Below are positions 17,669-27,433 of a stretch of DNA of 64,000 nt, in pieces. The notes beneath the pieces were generated by a model. It was given only the letters and a program-made list of their open reading frames with translations. It did not search any database and was not told where the DNA came from. Position 1 is the first letter of the stretch. Each line of letters opens with the position of its first letter. Both the position numbers and the translations under genes were made by a program. The DNA is from Sellimonas catena (GTDB lineage: Bacteria; Bacillota; Clostridia; Lachnospirales; Lachnospiraceae): the NCBI RefSeq assembly GCF_045063725.1, contig NZ_CP173695.1. One strand, given 5' to 3'.

Positions 17669-17722
17669 AACCCCGCGAGAATTCTGGAGCTGCAAACCGG
17701 AATCTCACGGGGGTTATTCTTT
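17669..17722. terminator. Bidirectional terminator between rarA (+) and the DUF4364 gene (-)
   Basis: AACCCCGCGAGAATTC / GAATCTCACGGGGGTT form a long stem with one bulge, with an A-run on the left and TTATTCTTTTC on the right, so it can serve both strands. Confidence 0.75.
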
Positions 17723-17732
17723 TCAATACAAA

Positions 17733-18245
17733 TTACAGCAGATGTGTCATAATGTAGGCGTAGATTTCCTGATTCTTTGCGGCCCAGTTCGCCGCCATGG
17801 TTTCAGCCTCCTCGTGAGAAGGGACCGTAACTGTCAGATCGATCAGAGGCATGGAGTGTTCGATCACCTGGCAGTGTACGGAGAATTCTCCATTTGTGTT
17901 CCGATAGTAATCGGATTTCACAGACACTTCATTTTTCAGCGAAAATTTCTTCTCGATAAAAAAGTCTTCAATATCCTTTTTAATTGCGTCTGAAATTTTA
18001 TTCTCGAAAAAGCAGATTGATTCGGCTCCTTCCTCGGTCAGATGGTACATCGTACGGTTGTGTGTTGTCTCCTCCCGGATCAGACCGGACTCGGTAAGTT
18101 CGGAGAGCGCTTTTTGGAGGGTAAAGTAAGTCGTATACCCTTTTCCAAGAACAAAATCGGAAATCTGAGCGTTTGCAAGAGGAAAATCCACCTTGCTGAG
18201 CATGTACAAAATGATCAGTTTATAGAGTGTGAATGTTTCTGCCAT
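17733..18245 (-). CDS. DUF4364 family protein
   Basis: 170 residues. Matches the clostridial DUF4364 family (LYKLIILYMLSKVDFPLANAQ, then YTTYFTLQKALSELTESGLI). The N-terminal half looks like a winged helix related to PadR/MarR regulators (LTEEGAESI wing), which suggests nucleic-acid binding; function is not established. Last gene of a minus-strand run: malic enzyme, TIGR01212 protein, DUF4364, with gaps of 1 and 15 nt. GGAGT lies upstream of ATG 18245. Confidence 0.85.
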   Translation of the reverse strand: MAETFTLYKLIILYMLSKVDFPLANAQISDFVLGKGYTTYFTLQKALSELTESGLIREETTHNRTMYHLTEEGAESICFFENKISDAIKKDIEDFFIEKKFSLKNEVSVKSDYYRNTNGEFSVHCQVIEHSMPLIDLTVTVPSHEEAETMAANWAAKNQEIYAYIMTHLL

Positions 18246-18260
18246 AGTGCATACTCCTTT

Positions 18261-19199
18261 CTAAAGAGCGTGATAGTGTTTGCCCTGCCAGATATTTCTT
18301 TCCCTGAAAGATTTTTCCATCTGATTGAGAACCAGCCGCTTGTTTCCGGTCCAGAGGGGAGCGGCAAGCAACGATTTCGGACCGTCCCCGGTCAGACGGT
18401 GGATAACAATATCAGGTCTGAGACAGCACAGGCAGGTCCCCAGAAATTCCAGATATTCTTCCATGGTTGGAAGAAAAAATGGGTGCTCCAGATAATAGTC
18501 GTACAGATCGGTATCCTTGAGTACGTGGAGCAGCTGAAGCTTGATCCCCTGGATATCCTGTCTGTTCAGATACTCTATTGTTTCCAGCATATCAGCCTCG
18601 GATTCACCGGGCAGATATAAAATCGTATGGACGATCACAGAAAGACCAAGGGCACGGAGTTTTTTCAACGCCTCCTCAAAAACCGGAAGAGGATAACCTC
18701 TCCGGATAAACTCGGCTGTGGATTCATGAATCGTCTGAAGGCCAAGCTCAATCCAGACCGGTTTGATCAGGGAGAGCCGCTCCAGGAGGTCAAGAATTTC
18801 CGCAGAGAGACAGTCCGGACGGGTAGCAATGGAAAGCACCTTCACCTCCGGATCTGTCAAAGCCTGGGTAAATGCCTTTTCCAGAACTTCCAAAGGGCCG
18901 TATGTATTCGTGTAGGCCTGAAAATAAGCAATATAAGAATGTCCCGAGTATTTGGATTTCTTTTTTTCTTTTTCCACCCGGAGCTGTTCCGGGATGGAAA
19001 GAGAAACGTCCGCCGCGAAATCACCGCTGCCTCCACGGCTGCAGAAGATACAGCCACGTGTTCCGCAGGTGCCGTCACGGTTCGGACAGGTACAGCCGGC
19101 ATTCAGGGACAGTTTGTACAGTTTTTCATGGAAAGTCTCTTTGATATAATAATCCAGCGAATTATACCGCTTTTCGCCCCAGCGTACAGTCGCGTCCAT
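18261..19199 (-). CDS. TIGR01212 family radical SAM protein
   Basis: 312 residues. Radical SAM enzyme with a cluster motif in which the cysteines are unusually spaced: CTCPNRDGTCGTRGCIFC (residues about 36-52), characteristic of the TIGR01212/YtqA group. Later segments VLSIATRPDCLSAEILDLLE and ELGLQTIHESTAEFIRRGY are the barrel strands. YtqA-like proteins are linked to tRNA modification in some studies; substrate here is unproven. It starts one nt after the malic enzyme stop. Confidence 0.88.
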   Translation of the reverse strand: MDATVRWGEKRYNSLDYYIKETFHEKLYKLSLNAGCTCPNRDGTCGTRGCIFCSRGGSGDFAADVSLSIPEQLRVEKEKKKSKYSGHSYIAYFQAYTNTYGPLEVLEKAFTQALTDPEVKVLSIATRPDCLSAEILDLLERLSLIKPVWIELGLQTIHESTAEFIRRGYPLPVFEEALKKLRALGLSVIVHTILYLPGESEADMLETIEYLNRQDIQGIKLQLLHVLKDTDLYDYYLEHPFFLPTMEEYLEFLGTCLCCLRPDIVIHRLTGDGPKSLLAAPLWTGNKRLVLNQMEKSFRERNIWQGKHYHAL

Positions 19200-19200
19200 C

Positions 19201-20361
19201 TTACGGAATCAGAGCCTTGATGGCTTCGCTCACGGCATCGGCTACACGAGGATCAAATGCTTCCGGAAGAATGCTGGTTTCGCTCAGTTCCTCCTCCGGA
19301 ACAAGAGAGGCGATGGCATTGGCAGCAGCCAGCTTCATCTCTTCCGTGATCTGGGAGGCACGTCCTTCGAGGGCACCCCGGAAGATGCCAGGAAAGGCAA
19401 TTACGTTATTGACCTGATTCGGGAAGTCACTCCGTCCGGTTCCGACAACCTTTGCCCCGGCTTCCTTTGCAAGATCCGGCATGATTTCCGGTACCGGATT
19501 TGCCATGGCAAAGAGGATGGAATCCTGATTCATGGATGCCACCATCTCCCTGGTGACGATATTCGGGGCGGAGACACCGATGAAAATGTCCGCACCTTTT
19601 AACGCATCCGCAAGGGTACCGTGGATCTGATCCGGATTCGTCAGTTCGGCCATCCGTTTCTGCATCCAGTTCAGATGCTCGGAATCCCGGCAGATCGTTC
19701 CATTGATATCACACATGGTGATGTGGGAAAATCCATAGGTCAGGAGGAGCTTTGTGATAGCAACTCCGGCGGAACCTGCACCGTTTACGACAACGCGGCA
19801 GGATTCCTTTGATTTTCCGACAACCTTCAGCGCATTGATGACGCCTGCAAGAACGACAATGGCAGTGCCGTGCTGGTCATCATGGAAGACCGGAATGTCC
19901 AGAAGCTCTTTTAACCGTTCTTCGATCTCGAAACATCTCGGGGCGGAGATGTCTTCCAGATTGATGCCTCCGAAGGCAGGGGCAATATTCACTACGGTAC
20001 GGATAATCTCTTCTGTATCCTGTGTATCCAGACAGATCGGAACTGCATTGACCTGTCCGAATTCTTTAAACAGAACCGCTTTTCCCTCCATGACAGGCAT
20101 TGCGGCACGGGCTCCGATATTGCCAAGACCAAGAACCGCGCTTCCATCGGAGACAACGGCAACCGTATTTGCCTTCATGGTGTATTTGTACACGGCTTCA
20201 GGATCTTTGGCGATTACTTTGCAAGGTTCCGCAACTCCGGGCGTATATGCGACCGCCAGGTCCTCCCTTGAACGGACATGGGCCTTTGCCGTCGTTTCGA
20301 TCTTTCCGTTCCAGATTTCATGCATTTTCAGTGCTTTTTCCAATGTATTGTTTTCTGCCAT
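19201..20361 (-). CDS. NAD(P)-dependent malic enzyme
   Basis: 386 residues, the short bacterial form. Decarboxylates malate to pyruvate. Evidence: VRSREDLAVAYTPGVAEPCK, SDGSAVLGLGNIGARAAMPVMEGK, FHDDQHGTAIVVLAGVINAL (metal and substrate site) and the cofactor-binding VVNGAGSAGVAITKLL. Cofactor preference cannot be fixed by eye. The frame also has a GTG nine nt upstream, which lies in the ribosome binding site AAAAGGTG; ATG at 20361 is preferred. First gene of a three-gene minus-strand unit. Confidence 0.93.
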   Translation of the reverse strand: MAENNTLEKALKMHEIWNGKIETTAKAHVRSREDLAVAYTPGVAEPCKVIAKDPEAVYKYTMKANTVAVVSDGSAVLGLGNIGARAAMPVMEGKAVLFKEFGQVNAVPICLDTQDTEEIIRTVVNIAPAFGGINLEDISAPRCFEIEERLKELLDIPVFHDDQHGTAIVVLAGVINALKVVGKSKESCRVVVNGAGSAGVAITKLLLTYGFSHITMCDINGTICRDSEHLNWMQKRMAELTNPDQIHGTLADALKGADIFIGVSAPNIVTREMVASMNQDSILFAMANPVPEIMPDLAKEAGAKVVGTGRSDFPNQVNNVIAFPGIFRGALEGRASQITEEMKLAAANAIASLVPEEELSETSILPEAFDPRVADAVSEAIKALIP

Positions 20362-20554
20362 ACTATTCACCTTTTCTTCTCTATTATAATATACACTTCT
20401 TCAATCATACCATTCTTAAAACAGGGGCGCAATTAAATTTTGGAAAAAACACTTTTCATTTTGAAAATTGTGATGTATACTTTACGTATTAAGTCAGTCA
20501 GGTCGAGTCAGACTATTTTTTCCCATGAGACCAGAATAGAAAGGAAAATAGAAT

Positions 20555-21934
20555 ATGATGGATATGAAAGAAAAATACGAAACGCTTTCACTGGCAGTAC
20601 TGAAAGATGTGGCGAAAGCAAGGGGGCTGAAAGGAACATCCGCGTTAAAAAAATCGGATCTGATTGAACGCCTTCTTGAAGAAGATAGAAAAACACAGAA
20701 GACAGAGGAAACAGAACCTGTAAGAGAAAACAGGCATGATCATGAGCACGTCCAGAGAGAAGACGTAAGAGGGGAAAAGGGTGCCGGACTGGAACTGTCT
20801 GACCTGGACAGCGGTATGACGGCCCATGGAATCCTGGAAGTACTCCCGGACGGATACGGATTTATCCGCTGTGAGAACTATCTTCCGGGAGAGAATGATG
20901 TTTATGTTTCCCCGTCCCAGATCCGGAAATTCGGACTCAAGACAGGGGATATCGTTTCCGGAAATACGAGAATCAAGACACAGTCTGAAAAATTCAGTGC
21001 GCTGTTATTTGTAACGAAGATCAACGGACTTCCACCTGCGGTTGCAGTGAAACGGAAAAACTTTGAAGACATGACACCGATTTTTCCAAATGAGCGTCTG
21101 AGACTCGAAAATGAGAGAAGCAGCACGGCAATGAGAATTGTAGACCTGCTCTCGCCAATAGGAAAAGGGCAGAGAGGGATGATTGTATCTCCTCCGAAAG
21201 CAGGTAAGACGACACTGTTAAAAGAAGTGGCTCTCTCCGTTCTGAGAAACAACCCAGAGATGCATCTGCTTGTTCTTCTGATCGATGAACGTCCGGAAGA
21301 AGTAACCGATATTAAGGAAACAATCCGCGGGAAAAATGTGGAAGTCATCTATTCTACCTTCGATGAGCTCCCGGATCACCATAAGAGAGTGTCCGAAATG
21401 CTGATTGAGCGTGCAAAACGTCTTGTTGAGCATAAAAAAGATGTTATCATTCTGCTTGACAGTATTACCAGACTTGCAAGAGCCTACAACCTTGTTGTAC
21501 CTCCGAGCGGACGTACCCTTTCCGGTGGTCTGGATCCGGCGGCCCTGCATATGCCGAAACGCTTTTTCGGAGCCGCAAGAAACATGCGGGAGGGCGGAAG
21601 CCTTACCATTCTTGCCACTGCACTTGTAGATACCGGAAGTAAGATGGACGATGTCATTTACGAGGAATTCAAAGGAACCGGAAACATGGAGCTTGTCCTT
21701 GACCGGAAACTTTCAGAAAAGAGAATGTTCCCGGCGATTGACATTCCAAAATCCGGGACAAGGCGGGAGGATCTTCTCCTTACTCCGGATGAGCAGGAAG
21801 CGGTTTACATTATGCGCCGCGCTCTCAATGGAATGAAGTCCGATGAGGCGGTTGATACGATTCTGAATCTGTTCAACCGGTCGAAGCATAATTCAGAGCT
21901 CGTACAGACTGTCAAAAAAATGAAGTTTATTTAA
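20555..21934 (+). CDS. rho: Transcription termination factor Rho
   Basis: 459 residues. Hexameric RNA-dependent ATPase. N-terminal Rho-N helix region (YETLSLAVLKDVAKARGLKG), an acidic/charged insert at about residues 50-85, cold-shock-like RNA-binding domain (GILEVLPDGYGFIRC), then the ATPase: P-loop VSPPKAGKTTLLKE (about residue 211), Walker B VIILLDSITRLARAYN and R-loop PPSGRTLSGGLD. ATG 20555 is followed by ATGs at codons 2 and 4; AAAGGA is nine nt upstream. The 190-bp gap before it separates it from the divergent malic enzyme gene. Confidence 0.96.
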   Translation: MMDMKEKYETLSLAVLKDVAKARGLKGTSALKKSDLIERLLEEDRKTQKTEETEPVRENRHDHEHVQREDVRGEKGAGLELSDLDSGMTAHGILEVLPDGYGFIRCENYLPGENDVYVSPSQIRKFGLKTGDIVSGNTRIKTQSEKFSALLFVTKINGLPPAVAVKRKNFEDMTPIFPNERLRLENERSSTAMRIVDLLSPIGKGQRGMIVSPPKAGKTTLLKEVALSVLRNNPEMHLLVLLIDERPEEVTDIKETIRGKNVEVIYSTFDELPDHHKRVSEMLIERAKRLVEHKKDVIILLDSITRLARAYNLVVPPSGRTLSGGLDPAALHMPKRFFGAARNMREGGSLTILATALVDTGSKMDDVIYEEFKGTGNMELVLDRKLSEKRMFPAIDIPKSGTRREDLLLTPDEQEAVYIMRRALNGMKSDEAVDTILNLFNRSKHNSELVQTVKKMKFI

Positions 21935-21942
21935 AAAGAGGG

Positions 21943-21971
21943 TTGCAAAACAAAAACAGGTATGATACAAT
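21943..21971 (+). promoter_or_regulatory. Promoter of rpmE
   Basis: TTGCAA (21943-21948), 17-bp spacer, TACAAT (21966-21971). The leader between about 21978 and 22047 can form a CGCAGA/TCTGTG hairpin and may be an autoregulatory ribosomal leader; that part is only a suggestion. Confidence 0.7.
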
Positions 21972-22047
21972 AAACCCGCTGTTTAGAAGACGATTAGTCG
22001 CAGAGAAATCTGTGTGAGACGAATAAAAGCAAGAAGAGGTGAAAATC

Positions 22048-22254
22048 ATGAAAGAAGGAATCCATCCAGCATATCATCAGGCAACTGTAACATGCAACTG
22101 TGGGAATACATTTGTAACAGGATCCACAAAGGAAGATATCCATGTTGAAATCTGCTCCAAATGTCATCCATTCTACACAGGACAGCAGAAAGCAACTCAG
22201 GCTCGTGGCCGTGTTGACAAGTTTAACAAGAAATACGGAATCGAAAGCAAATAA
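22048..22254 (+). CDS. rpmE: Ribosomal protein bL31
   Basis: 68 residues. Large-subunit protein of the zinc-binding type: cysteines in TCNCGNTF and EICSKCHPFYTG form the CxC...CxxC site. Start ATG 22048 gives the family N-terminus MKEGIHPAYHQA; an upstream GTG at 22039 overlaps the ribosome binding site GAGGTG. Own promoter and terminator. Confidence 0.95.
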   Translation: MKEGIHPAYHQATVTCNCGNTFVTGSTKEDIHVEICSKCHPFYTGQQKATQARGRVDKFNKKYGIESK

Positions 22255-22265
22255 GATTCAGAAGT

Positions 22266-22302
22266 ACAGGGCTGAGGTTTTCATATCTCAGCTCTTTTTC
22301 GT
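22266..22302 (+). terminator. rpmE terminator
   Basis: GGGCTGAG / CTCAGCTC hairpin with loop of about 10 nt followed by TTTTTCG. Confidence 0.75.
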
Positions 22303-22341
22303 TACTTTAGAAAACTGTTATTTAGCAGAGAAGGAGTTTCA

Positions 22342-23292
22342 ATGAAGTCATCAAATGTAGGAGGACAGGCGGTTCTGGAAGGCGTGATGATGAAACACAA
22401 AGACCGGTACGCCGTGGCGGTAAGGAAGCCGGACGGGACGGTTGTTGTGGAGCAGGATGATTACAAAAGCATCGTCGGTTCCCACCAGAAGCTGCTTAAA
22501 ACACCATTTATCCGCGGAATCTTCAATTTTATCGATTCAATGATTCTGGGTATGAAGACGCTGACGTGGTCAGCCGGCTTTGAGGAAGAAGAGGAGGTGC
22601 TGACGGAAAAGGAGGCCAGGAAAAGGGAGAAACTGGATCAGGTGATCAACGGGGTCGTCATGGCGGTTTCTTTCCTGATTGCCATCGCAATTTTTATGGT
22701 TCTTCCGTATTTTCTGTCAGATCTGTTCAAGACGGTCATTCCGTCCTATGTTATCCGGACGATTCTCGAAGGCGTGATCCGGATTCTGATTTTTGTCGGC
22801 TATATCTGGCTGATCTCCAGGATGGAGGATATCCGGCGTCTGTACCAGTATCATGGTGCCGAGCATAAATGTATCAACTGTATCGAGCATGGACTGCCGC
22901 TTACAGTAGACAATGTCAGAATCAGTTCCAAAGAGCATAAACGGTGCGGGACGAGTTTCCTCATGTTTGTTATGATTGTGGGAATTGTCCTTCTGTTTTT
23001 TGTCCAGACGGAGTCTCATATTCTGCGGGTTGTAATCCGGATCGCGCTGCTTCCGGTCATTGCGGGAATTTCCTATGAGATTATCCGGCTGGCTGGAAAC
23101 AGTGATAACGTGGTAGTTAACCTGTTAAGCAGACCGGGGCTGATGCTTCAGGGGCTGACGACAAAGGAACCGGACGACAGTATGATTGAGGTTGCGATTG
23201 CTTCTGTGGAAGCGGTCTTTGACTGGAAGGCGTACCTTGCAGAAAATTTTCCGGTCCGTGAAGAATCCGGCAGAAAAGAGGAGGCCGTATGA
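22342..23292 (+). CDS. DUF1385 domain-containing membrane protein
   Basis: 316 residues. Begins with the family signature NVGGQAVLEGVMMK. Hydrophobic segments near residues 108-132 (VVMAVSFLIAIAIFMVLPYF), 140-155 and 212-245 indicate an integral membrane protein; HGAEHKCINCIEHG carries conserved His/Cys residues that could bind metal. Function is unknown. In Firmicutes it is regularly next to rpmE-prmC-prfA, as here; its stop overlaps the prmC start (ATGA), implying translational coupling. AAGGAG precedes ATG 22342. Confidence 0.9.
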   Translation: MKSSNVGGQAVLEGVMMKHKDRYAVAVRKPDGTVVVEQDDYKSIVGSHQKLLKTPFIRGIFNFIDSMILGMKTLTWSAGFEEEEEVLTEKEARKREKLDQVINGVVMAVSFLIAIAIFMVLPYFLSDLFKTVIPSYVIRTILEGVIRILIFVGYIWLISRMEDIRRLYQYHGAEHKCINCIEHGLPLTVDNVRISSKEHKRCGTSFLMFVMIVGIVLLFFVQTESHILRVVIRIALLPVIAGISYEIIRLAGNSDNVVVNLLSRPGLMLQGLTTKEPDDSMIEVAIASVEAVFDWKAYLAENFPVREESGRKEEAV

Positions 23293-24170
23293 CATTCCGG
23301 GAAGCACTGAACTGGGGAAAAGAAAAGCTTCAGCATGCAGGGATTCCGGAATATGATCTGGATGCCTGGCTTTTGCTGGAGCATGTGTCCGGCCTTTCCA
23401 GAGCCATGTATTTTGTGAGAGACAGAGAAGAGATGGAAGAATCGTGCCGGGAGCAGTACGAGGAGGCCATAAGAAAGCGCGAAAGCCGCGTCCCGCTCCA
23501 GCACATCACCGGGGTGCAGGAATTTATGGGATATGAATTCCACGTCAATGAGCATGTGCTCATTCCCCGGCAGGATACGGAGATCCTTGTAGAGGAGGCA
23601 GACCGGGCGGCAGATGATACAGGCGCGAAGCGGATTCTGGATGTCTGCACCGGATCGGGCTGCATCCTGTTAAGCCTTTTAAAAATGAATGAAAACCGGA
23701 CCGGAACCGGATCCGATCTTTCGGAACCGGCCCTTAAGATGGCGGAAGAGAACCGCAGACTGCTTGAGATTCCGGAAGAACGGGCCGCATTTGTGCAAAG
23801 CGATCTGTTTGAAAGAATTGAGGGGACATACGATATGATCGTTTCCAATCCCCCCTACATCAGGACGGAAGAGATCCGGAAGCTCCAGGAGGAGGTCCGG
23901 CTCCATGACCCCTACGGGGCACTGGACGGCAAAGAAGACGGGCTGTATTTTTACCGCCGCATCATTTCAGAGGCGGGCGGTTATTTTGAACATCAGGGGA
24001 CGTTGCTTTTTGAAATCGGATACGATCAGGCGGAGGATGTCAAAAGGCTGATGGAAGAGGCCGGCTACAGTCAGATCTATGTAAAAAAGGATCTGGCAGG
24101 GCTTGACCGTGTAGTAGGCGGCGTGTACAATAAAGCAAGAGAAAATGAGGAGGAATTAACAAATGTTTGA
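23289..24170 (+). CDS. prmC: Release factor glutamine methyltransferase
   Basis: 293 residues. N5-methylates the GGQ glutamine of release factors. Shows the N-terminal helical domain, the SAM motif ILDVCTGSGCILLSLL (about residue 117) and the catalytic NPPY in MIVSNPPYIRTEEI. It overlaps DUF1385 by 4 nt and its substrate gene prfA by 8 nt. Confidence 0.95.
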   Translation: MTFREALNWGKEKLQHAGIPEYDLDAWLLLEHVSGLSRAMYFVRDREEMEESCREQYEEAIRKRESRVPLQHITGVQEFMGYEFHVNEHVLIPRQDTEILVEEADRAADDTGAKRILDVCTGSGCILLSLLKMNENRTGTGSDLSEPALKMAEENRRLLEIPEERAAFVQSDLFERIEGTYDMIVSNPPYIRTEEIRKLQEEVRLHDPYGALDGKEDGLYFYRRIISEAGGYFEHQGTLLFEIGYDQAEDVKRLMEEAGYSQIYVKKDLAGLDRVVGGVYNKARENEEELTNV

Positions 24171-25236
24171 TAAACTGGACGATTTGCTGATTCGTTTTGA
24201 AGAGATTATGGGAGAGCTTCAGGAACCGGACGTTGTCAATGATCAGACGCGGTTCCGCAGTCTGATGAAAGAGCAGAACGATCTGGCTCCGATTGTGGAA
24301 GCATATAAAGAATACAAAAAATGTAACGAGACAATCGAGGACAGCCTTGCCATGCTGGAGGAAGAGTCGGATGAAGAGATGCGGGAGCTTCTGAAAGAAG
24401 AGCTTGCCGATGCCAGAAAACGTGTGGAAGAGCTGGAGCATGAACTCAAGATCCTGCTTCTCCCGAAAGACCCGAATGATGACAAGAACGTTATCGTCGA
24501 GATCCGTGCCGGCGCCGGCGGAGACGAGGCTGCGCTGTTCGCGGCAGAGATCTACCGGATGTATATTCACTATGCAGAACGGAGAAGATGGAAATGTGAG
24601 ATGATTTCACTCAATGAGAATGGAATCGGCGGATTTAAGGAGGCAGTCTTTATGATCTCCGGACAGGGTGCATATTCCAGATTGAAATATGAAAGCGGGG
24701 TACACCGTGTGCAGCGTGTGCCTGAAACGGAAAGCGGAGGCAGAATTCATACATCCACCATCACGGTTGCTATCATGCCGGAGGCGGAGGAAGTAGATGT
24801 TCATATCGATATGAACGACTGTAAATTCGACGTATTCCGTGCTTCCGGAAACGGTGGACAGTGTGTCAATACGACAGACTCTGCTGTACGTCTGACCCAT
24901 ATCCCGACAGGTATCGTAATCTCCTGTCAGGATGAGAAGTCCCAGCTGAAGAACAAAGATAAAGCGCTCAAGGTTCTGCGTGCAAGACTTTACGAGTTGG
25001 AGCAGGCAAAGCAGCATGACGCTGAGGCTGAGGCAAGAAGAAGCCAGGTAGGAACAGGAGACCGTTCCGAGAAGATCCGGACATACAACTTCCCGCAGGG
25101 ACGTGTGACAGATCACCGGATCAAGCTGACACTTCACAAACTGGATACCGTGTTAAACGGAGATCTGGATGAAATCATTGATTCGCTGATTGCGGCCGAT
25201 CAGGCGGCAAAACTTGCGAACATGCAGGAAAACTAA
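24163..25236 (+). CDS. prfA: Peptide chain release factor 1
   Basis: 357 residues. Recognises UAA/UAG and triggers peptide release. GGQ motif in RASGNGGQCVNTTDSAVRL, and the downstream VRLTHIPTGIVISCQDEKSQ block; coiled-coil-like N-terminal helices. The codon-recognition PxT-type region is around ETESGGRIHTST. Start ATG 24163 follows AGGAGGAA inside the end of prmC. The GGQ glutamine is the substrate of the neighbouring PrmC. Confidence 0.95.
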   Translation: MFDKLDDLLIRFEEIMGELQEPDVVNDQTRFRSLMKEQNDLAPIVEAYKEYKKCNETIEDSLAMLEEESDEEMRELLKEELADARKRVEELEHELKILLLPKDPNDDKNVIVEIRAGAGGDEAALFAAEIYRMYIHYAERRRWKCEMISLNENGIGGFKEAVFMISGQGAYSRLKYESGVHRVQRVPETESGGRIHTSTITVAIMPEAEEVDVHIDMNDCKFDVFRASGNGGQCVNTTDSAVRLTHIPTGIVISCQDEKSQLKNKDKALKVLRARLYELEQAKQHDAEAEARRSQVGTGDRSEKIRTYNFPQGRVTDHRIKLTLHKLDTVLNGDLDEIIDSLIAADQAAKLANMQEN

Positions 25237-25250
25237 CTGACAGACAGGAT

Positions 25251-25290
25251 GCCCTATATCGGTATGGCACCGGATGTAGGGCTTTTGTAT
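25251..25290 (+). terminator. prfA terminator
   Basis: GCCCTATATCGG / CCGGATGTAGGGC hairpin followed by TTTTGTATT. Confidence 0.7.
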
Positions 25291-25319
25291 TCGTGGAAAA
25301 GAAGAAGGTATAATACAGT

Positions 25320-26234
25320 ATGGATGAATGGAAATTTAACCGTGTCCAGCTAAAGGATCAGGAACTGATTAAGGAATATTTTCGGAAATACCCGTCAAGA
25401 AGCTGTGACAGAACATTTTTTGGAGTTATGCTTTGGGGAAGACATTATAATCTGGATTTTGCCTTTACAGGAAAAGCTATTCTGTTCCGGGAAAAGACAG
25501 AGAGCGGGTACGGTTTTGCATGGCCCGCAGGACCGGATGAGGAAATCCGGGAACTGATCCCGCAGATGGAGAAACACTGCGAGGAGCAGGGAGGAGAGTT
25601 TCATATGTACGGACTTTCCGAGGCACAGTTTGCCCTTGTCGACAGCTGGTATCCGGGAAAGTACCAGATTGAATATGACAGGGATGCGGCGGATTATATT
25701 TATGAGTCGGAAAAGCTTTGTACCCTGTCGGGGAAAAAGCTTCACGGTAAACGGAACCACATCAATAAGTTCAAGGCCACGTATGAGGACTGGGCATATG
25801 AGCCGCTCACAAAGGACAATCTGGAAGAATGCTTTCAGATGGCTCTGAAATGGAGAAACGAAAACGGATGTGACGAAGATGAAGAGAAAAACTGCGAGAT
25901 GTGTGTAACGCTCAATTCTCTGAGACTGTTTCAGGAGCTGCATCTCAAAGGTGGAATTCTTCGTGTAAACGGTAAGATTGTCGCATTTACCGTCGGGGAA
26001 CCGGTAAGTGATGACACGGTTGTTGTCCACATTGAAAAGGCATTTGCCGATGTGCCGGGTGCATATACAATGATCAACCAGCAGTTTGTGGAACATGAAT
26101 GTATGGGATACCGCTATGTCAACAGAGAGGATGATGCCGGACAGGAGGGGCTTAGAAAAGCAAAGCTTTCCTATAAGCCGGCAATGCTGCTTGAAAAAGG
26201 AGTTTTATCAAAAGTACAGGAGGTATCAGAATGA
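25320..26234 (+). CDS. DUF2156 domain-containing protein (GNAT-like)
   Basis: 304 residues. Related to the acyltransferase half of phosphatidylglycerol lysyltransferases, without membrane domains; typical of the DUF2156 proteins of Clostridia. Segments SRSCDRTFFGVMLWGRHYNL, KKLHGKRNHINKFKATY and GAYTMINQQFVEHECMGYRY are the recognisable parts. Substrate unknown. Its stop overlaps the start of the aminotransferase (ATGA), and hisC follows. Confidence 0.85.
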   Translation: MDEWKFNRVQLKDQELIKEYFRKYPSRSCDRTFFGVMLWGRHYNLDFAFTGKAILFREKTESGYGFAWPAGPDEEIRELIPQMEKHCEEQGGEFHMYGLSEAQFALVDSWYPGKYQIEYDRDAADYIYESEKLCTLSGKKLHGKRNHINKFKATYEDWAYEPLTKDNLEECFQMALKWRNENGCDEDEEKNCEMCVTLNSLRLFQELHLKGGILRVNGKIVAFTVGEPVSDDTVVVHIEKAFADVPGAYTMINQQFVEHECMGYRYVNREDDAGQEGLRKAKLSYKPAMLLEKGVLSKVQEVSE

Positions 26235-27427
26235 TTGCAGAGAAGATGAAAGGGATGGTGGCGAACAGTTCCGCGATCCGTGCGATGTTTGAGGAAGGAA
26301 ACCGGCTTGCCGGGATTTACGGGGCAGAAAATGTCTATGACTTCAGTCTTGGAAATCCGAATATTCCGGCTCCGGAAGCGTTGACAAACGCTATGATGGA
26401 TGTGCTGAAAGAGGAGGATCCGGTTGTGCTGCACGGATATACGAACAGCAATGCAGGGTATGCGGACGTCAGAGAGGCTGTTGCACAGAATCTGAACGAG
26501 CGTTTCGGAACTTCCTTTGAAGGAAAGAATATTACGATGACAGTAGGAGCGGCAGGCGGCCTGAATGTCATTCTGAAAACACTGATCAATCCGGGAGATG
26601 AAGTGATTGTCTTTGCGCCGTATTTTGGAGAATACAGAAGCTATGTCAACAATTTTGACGGAGTGCTTGTGGAGATCTCCCCTGATACGGAGACATTCCA
26701 GCCAAAACTTGACGAGTTTGCCCGGAAGATCACGCCGAAGACCAAAGCGGTGATCGTCAACAATCCGAACAACCCGACCGGTGTCGTATATTCCGAGGAG
26801 ACAGTAAAGAAGATGGCTTCCGTTATGGAGGAAAAGCAGAAGGAATACGGAACGGATATTTATCTGATTTCCGACGAGCCGTACCGTGAGCTTGTGTACG
26901 GGGATGCCGAAGTTCCATTCCTGACAAAGTATTACGACAATACGATTGTAGGTTATTCATTCAGTAAGTCCCTTTCTCTTCCGGGAGAGCGGATCGGATA
27001 CCTTGTGATTCCGGATGAAGTGACAGACAGCGCGGATGTGATTTCCGCTGCCAACGTAGCAACCCGGATTCTTGGATTTGTCAATGCACCGACACTCCAG
27101 CAGAAAGCAGTGGCAAGATGCCTGAATGAGAAGGCGGACATTGCTTTTTATGATAAGAACAGAGAGACCCTGTACGAAGGGTTAAAGAAGGCGGGATTTT
27201 CCTGCATTAAACCGGAAGGAGCATTCTATCTGTTTGTCAAGTCTCCGGTGGAAGATGAAAAGGAATTCTGCAGCAGAGCGAAAAAATACAATATTCTGAT
27301 GGTGCCGGGAAGCTCCTTTGGATGTCCGGGCTATGTCAGACTTGCATACTGTGTCGCATACGACACGATTGTACGTGCGCTCCCGAAATTTGAAGAACTT
27401 GCGGCCGAGTACCGCGGACAGGAGTAG
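26231..27427 (+). CDS. PLP-dependent aminotransferase, class I/II
   Basis: 398 residues, fold type I. PLP-lysine region YSFSKSLSLPGERIGYLVIP (Lys about residue 246), NNPNNPTGVVYSEE, and SDEPYRELVYGD. An aspartate-type enzyme by motif layout; exact substrate is not evident. Overlaps DUF2156 by 4 nt and is followed after 6 nt by hisC, so a shared amino acid pathway role is plausible but not shown. Confidence 0.9.
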   Translation: MIAEKMKGMVANSSAIRAMFEEGNRLAGIYGAENVYDFSLGNPNIPAPEALTNAMMDVLKEEDPVVLHGYTNSNAGYADVREAVAQNLNERFGTSFEGKNITMTVGAAGGLNVILKTLINPGDEVIVFAPYFGEYRSYVNNFDGVLVEISPDTETFQPKLDEFARKITPKTKAVIVNNPNNPTGVVYSEETVKKMASVMEEKQKEYGTDIYLISDEPYRELVYGDAEVPFLTKYYDNTIVGYSFSKSLSLPGERIGYLVIPDEVTDSADVISAANVATRILGFVNAPTLQQKAVARCLNEKADIAFYDKNRETLYEGLKKAGFSCIKPEGAFYLFVKSPVEDEKEFCSRAKKYNILMVPGSSFGCPGYVRLAYCVAYDTIVRALPKFEELAAEYRGQE

Positions 27428-27433
27428 ACGCGT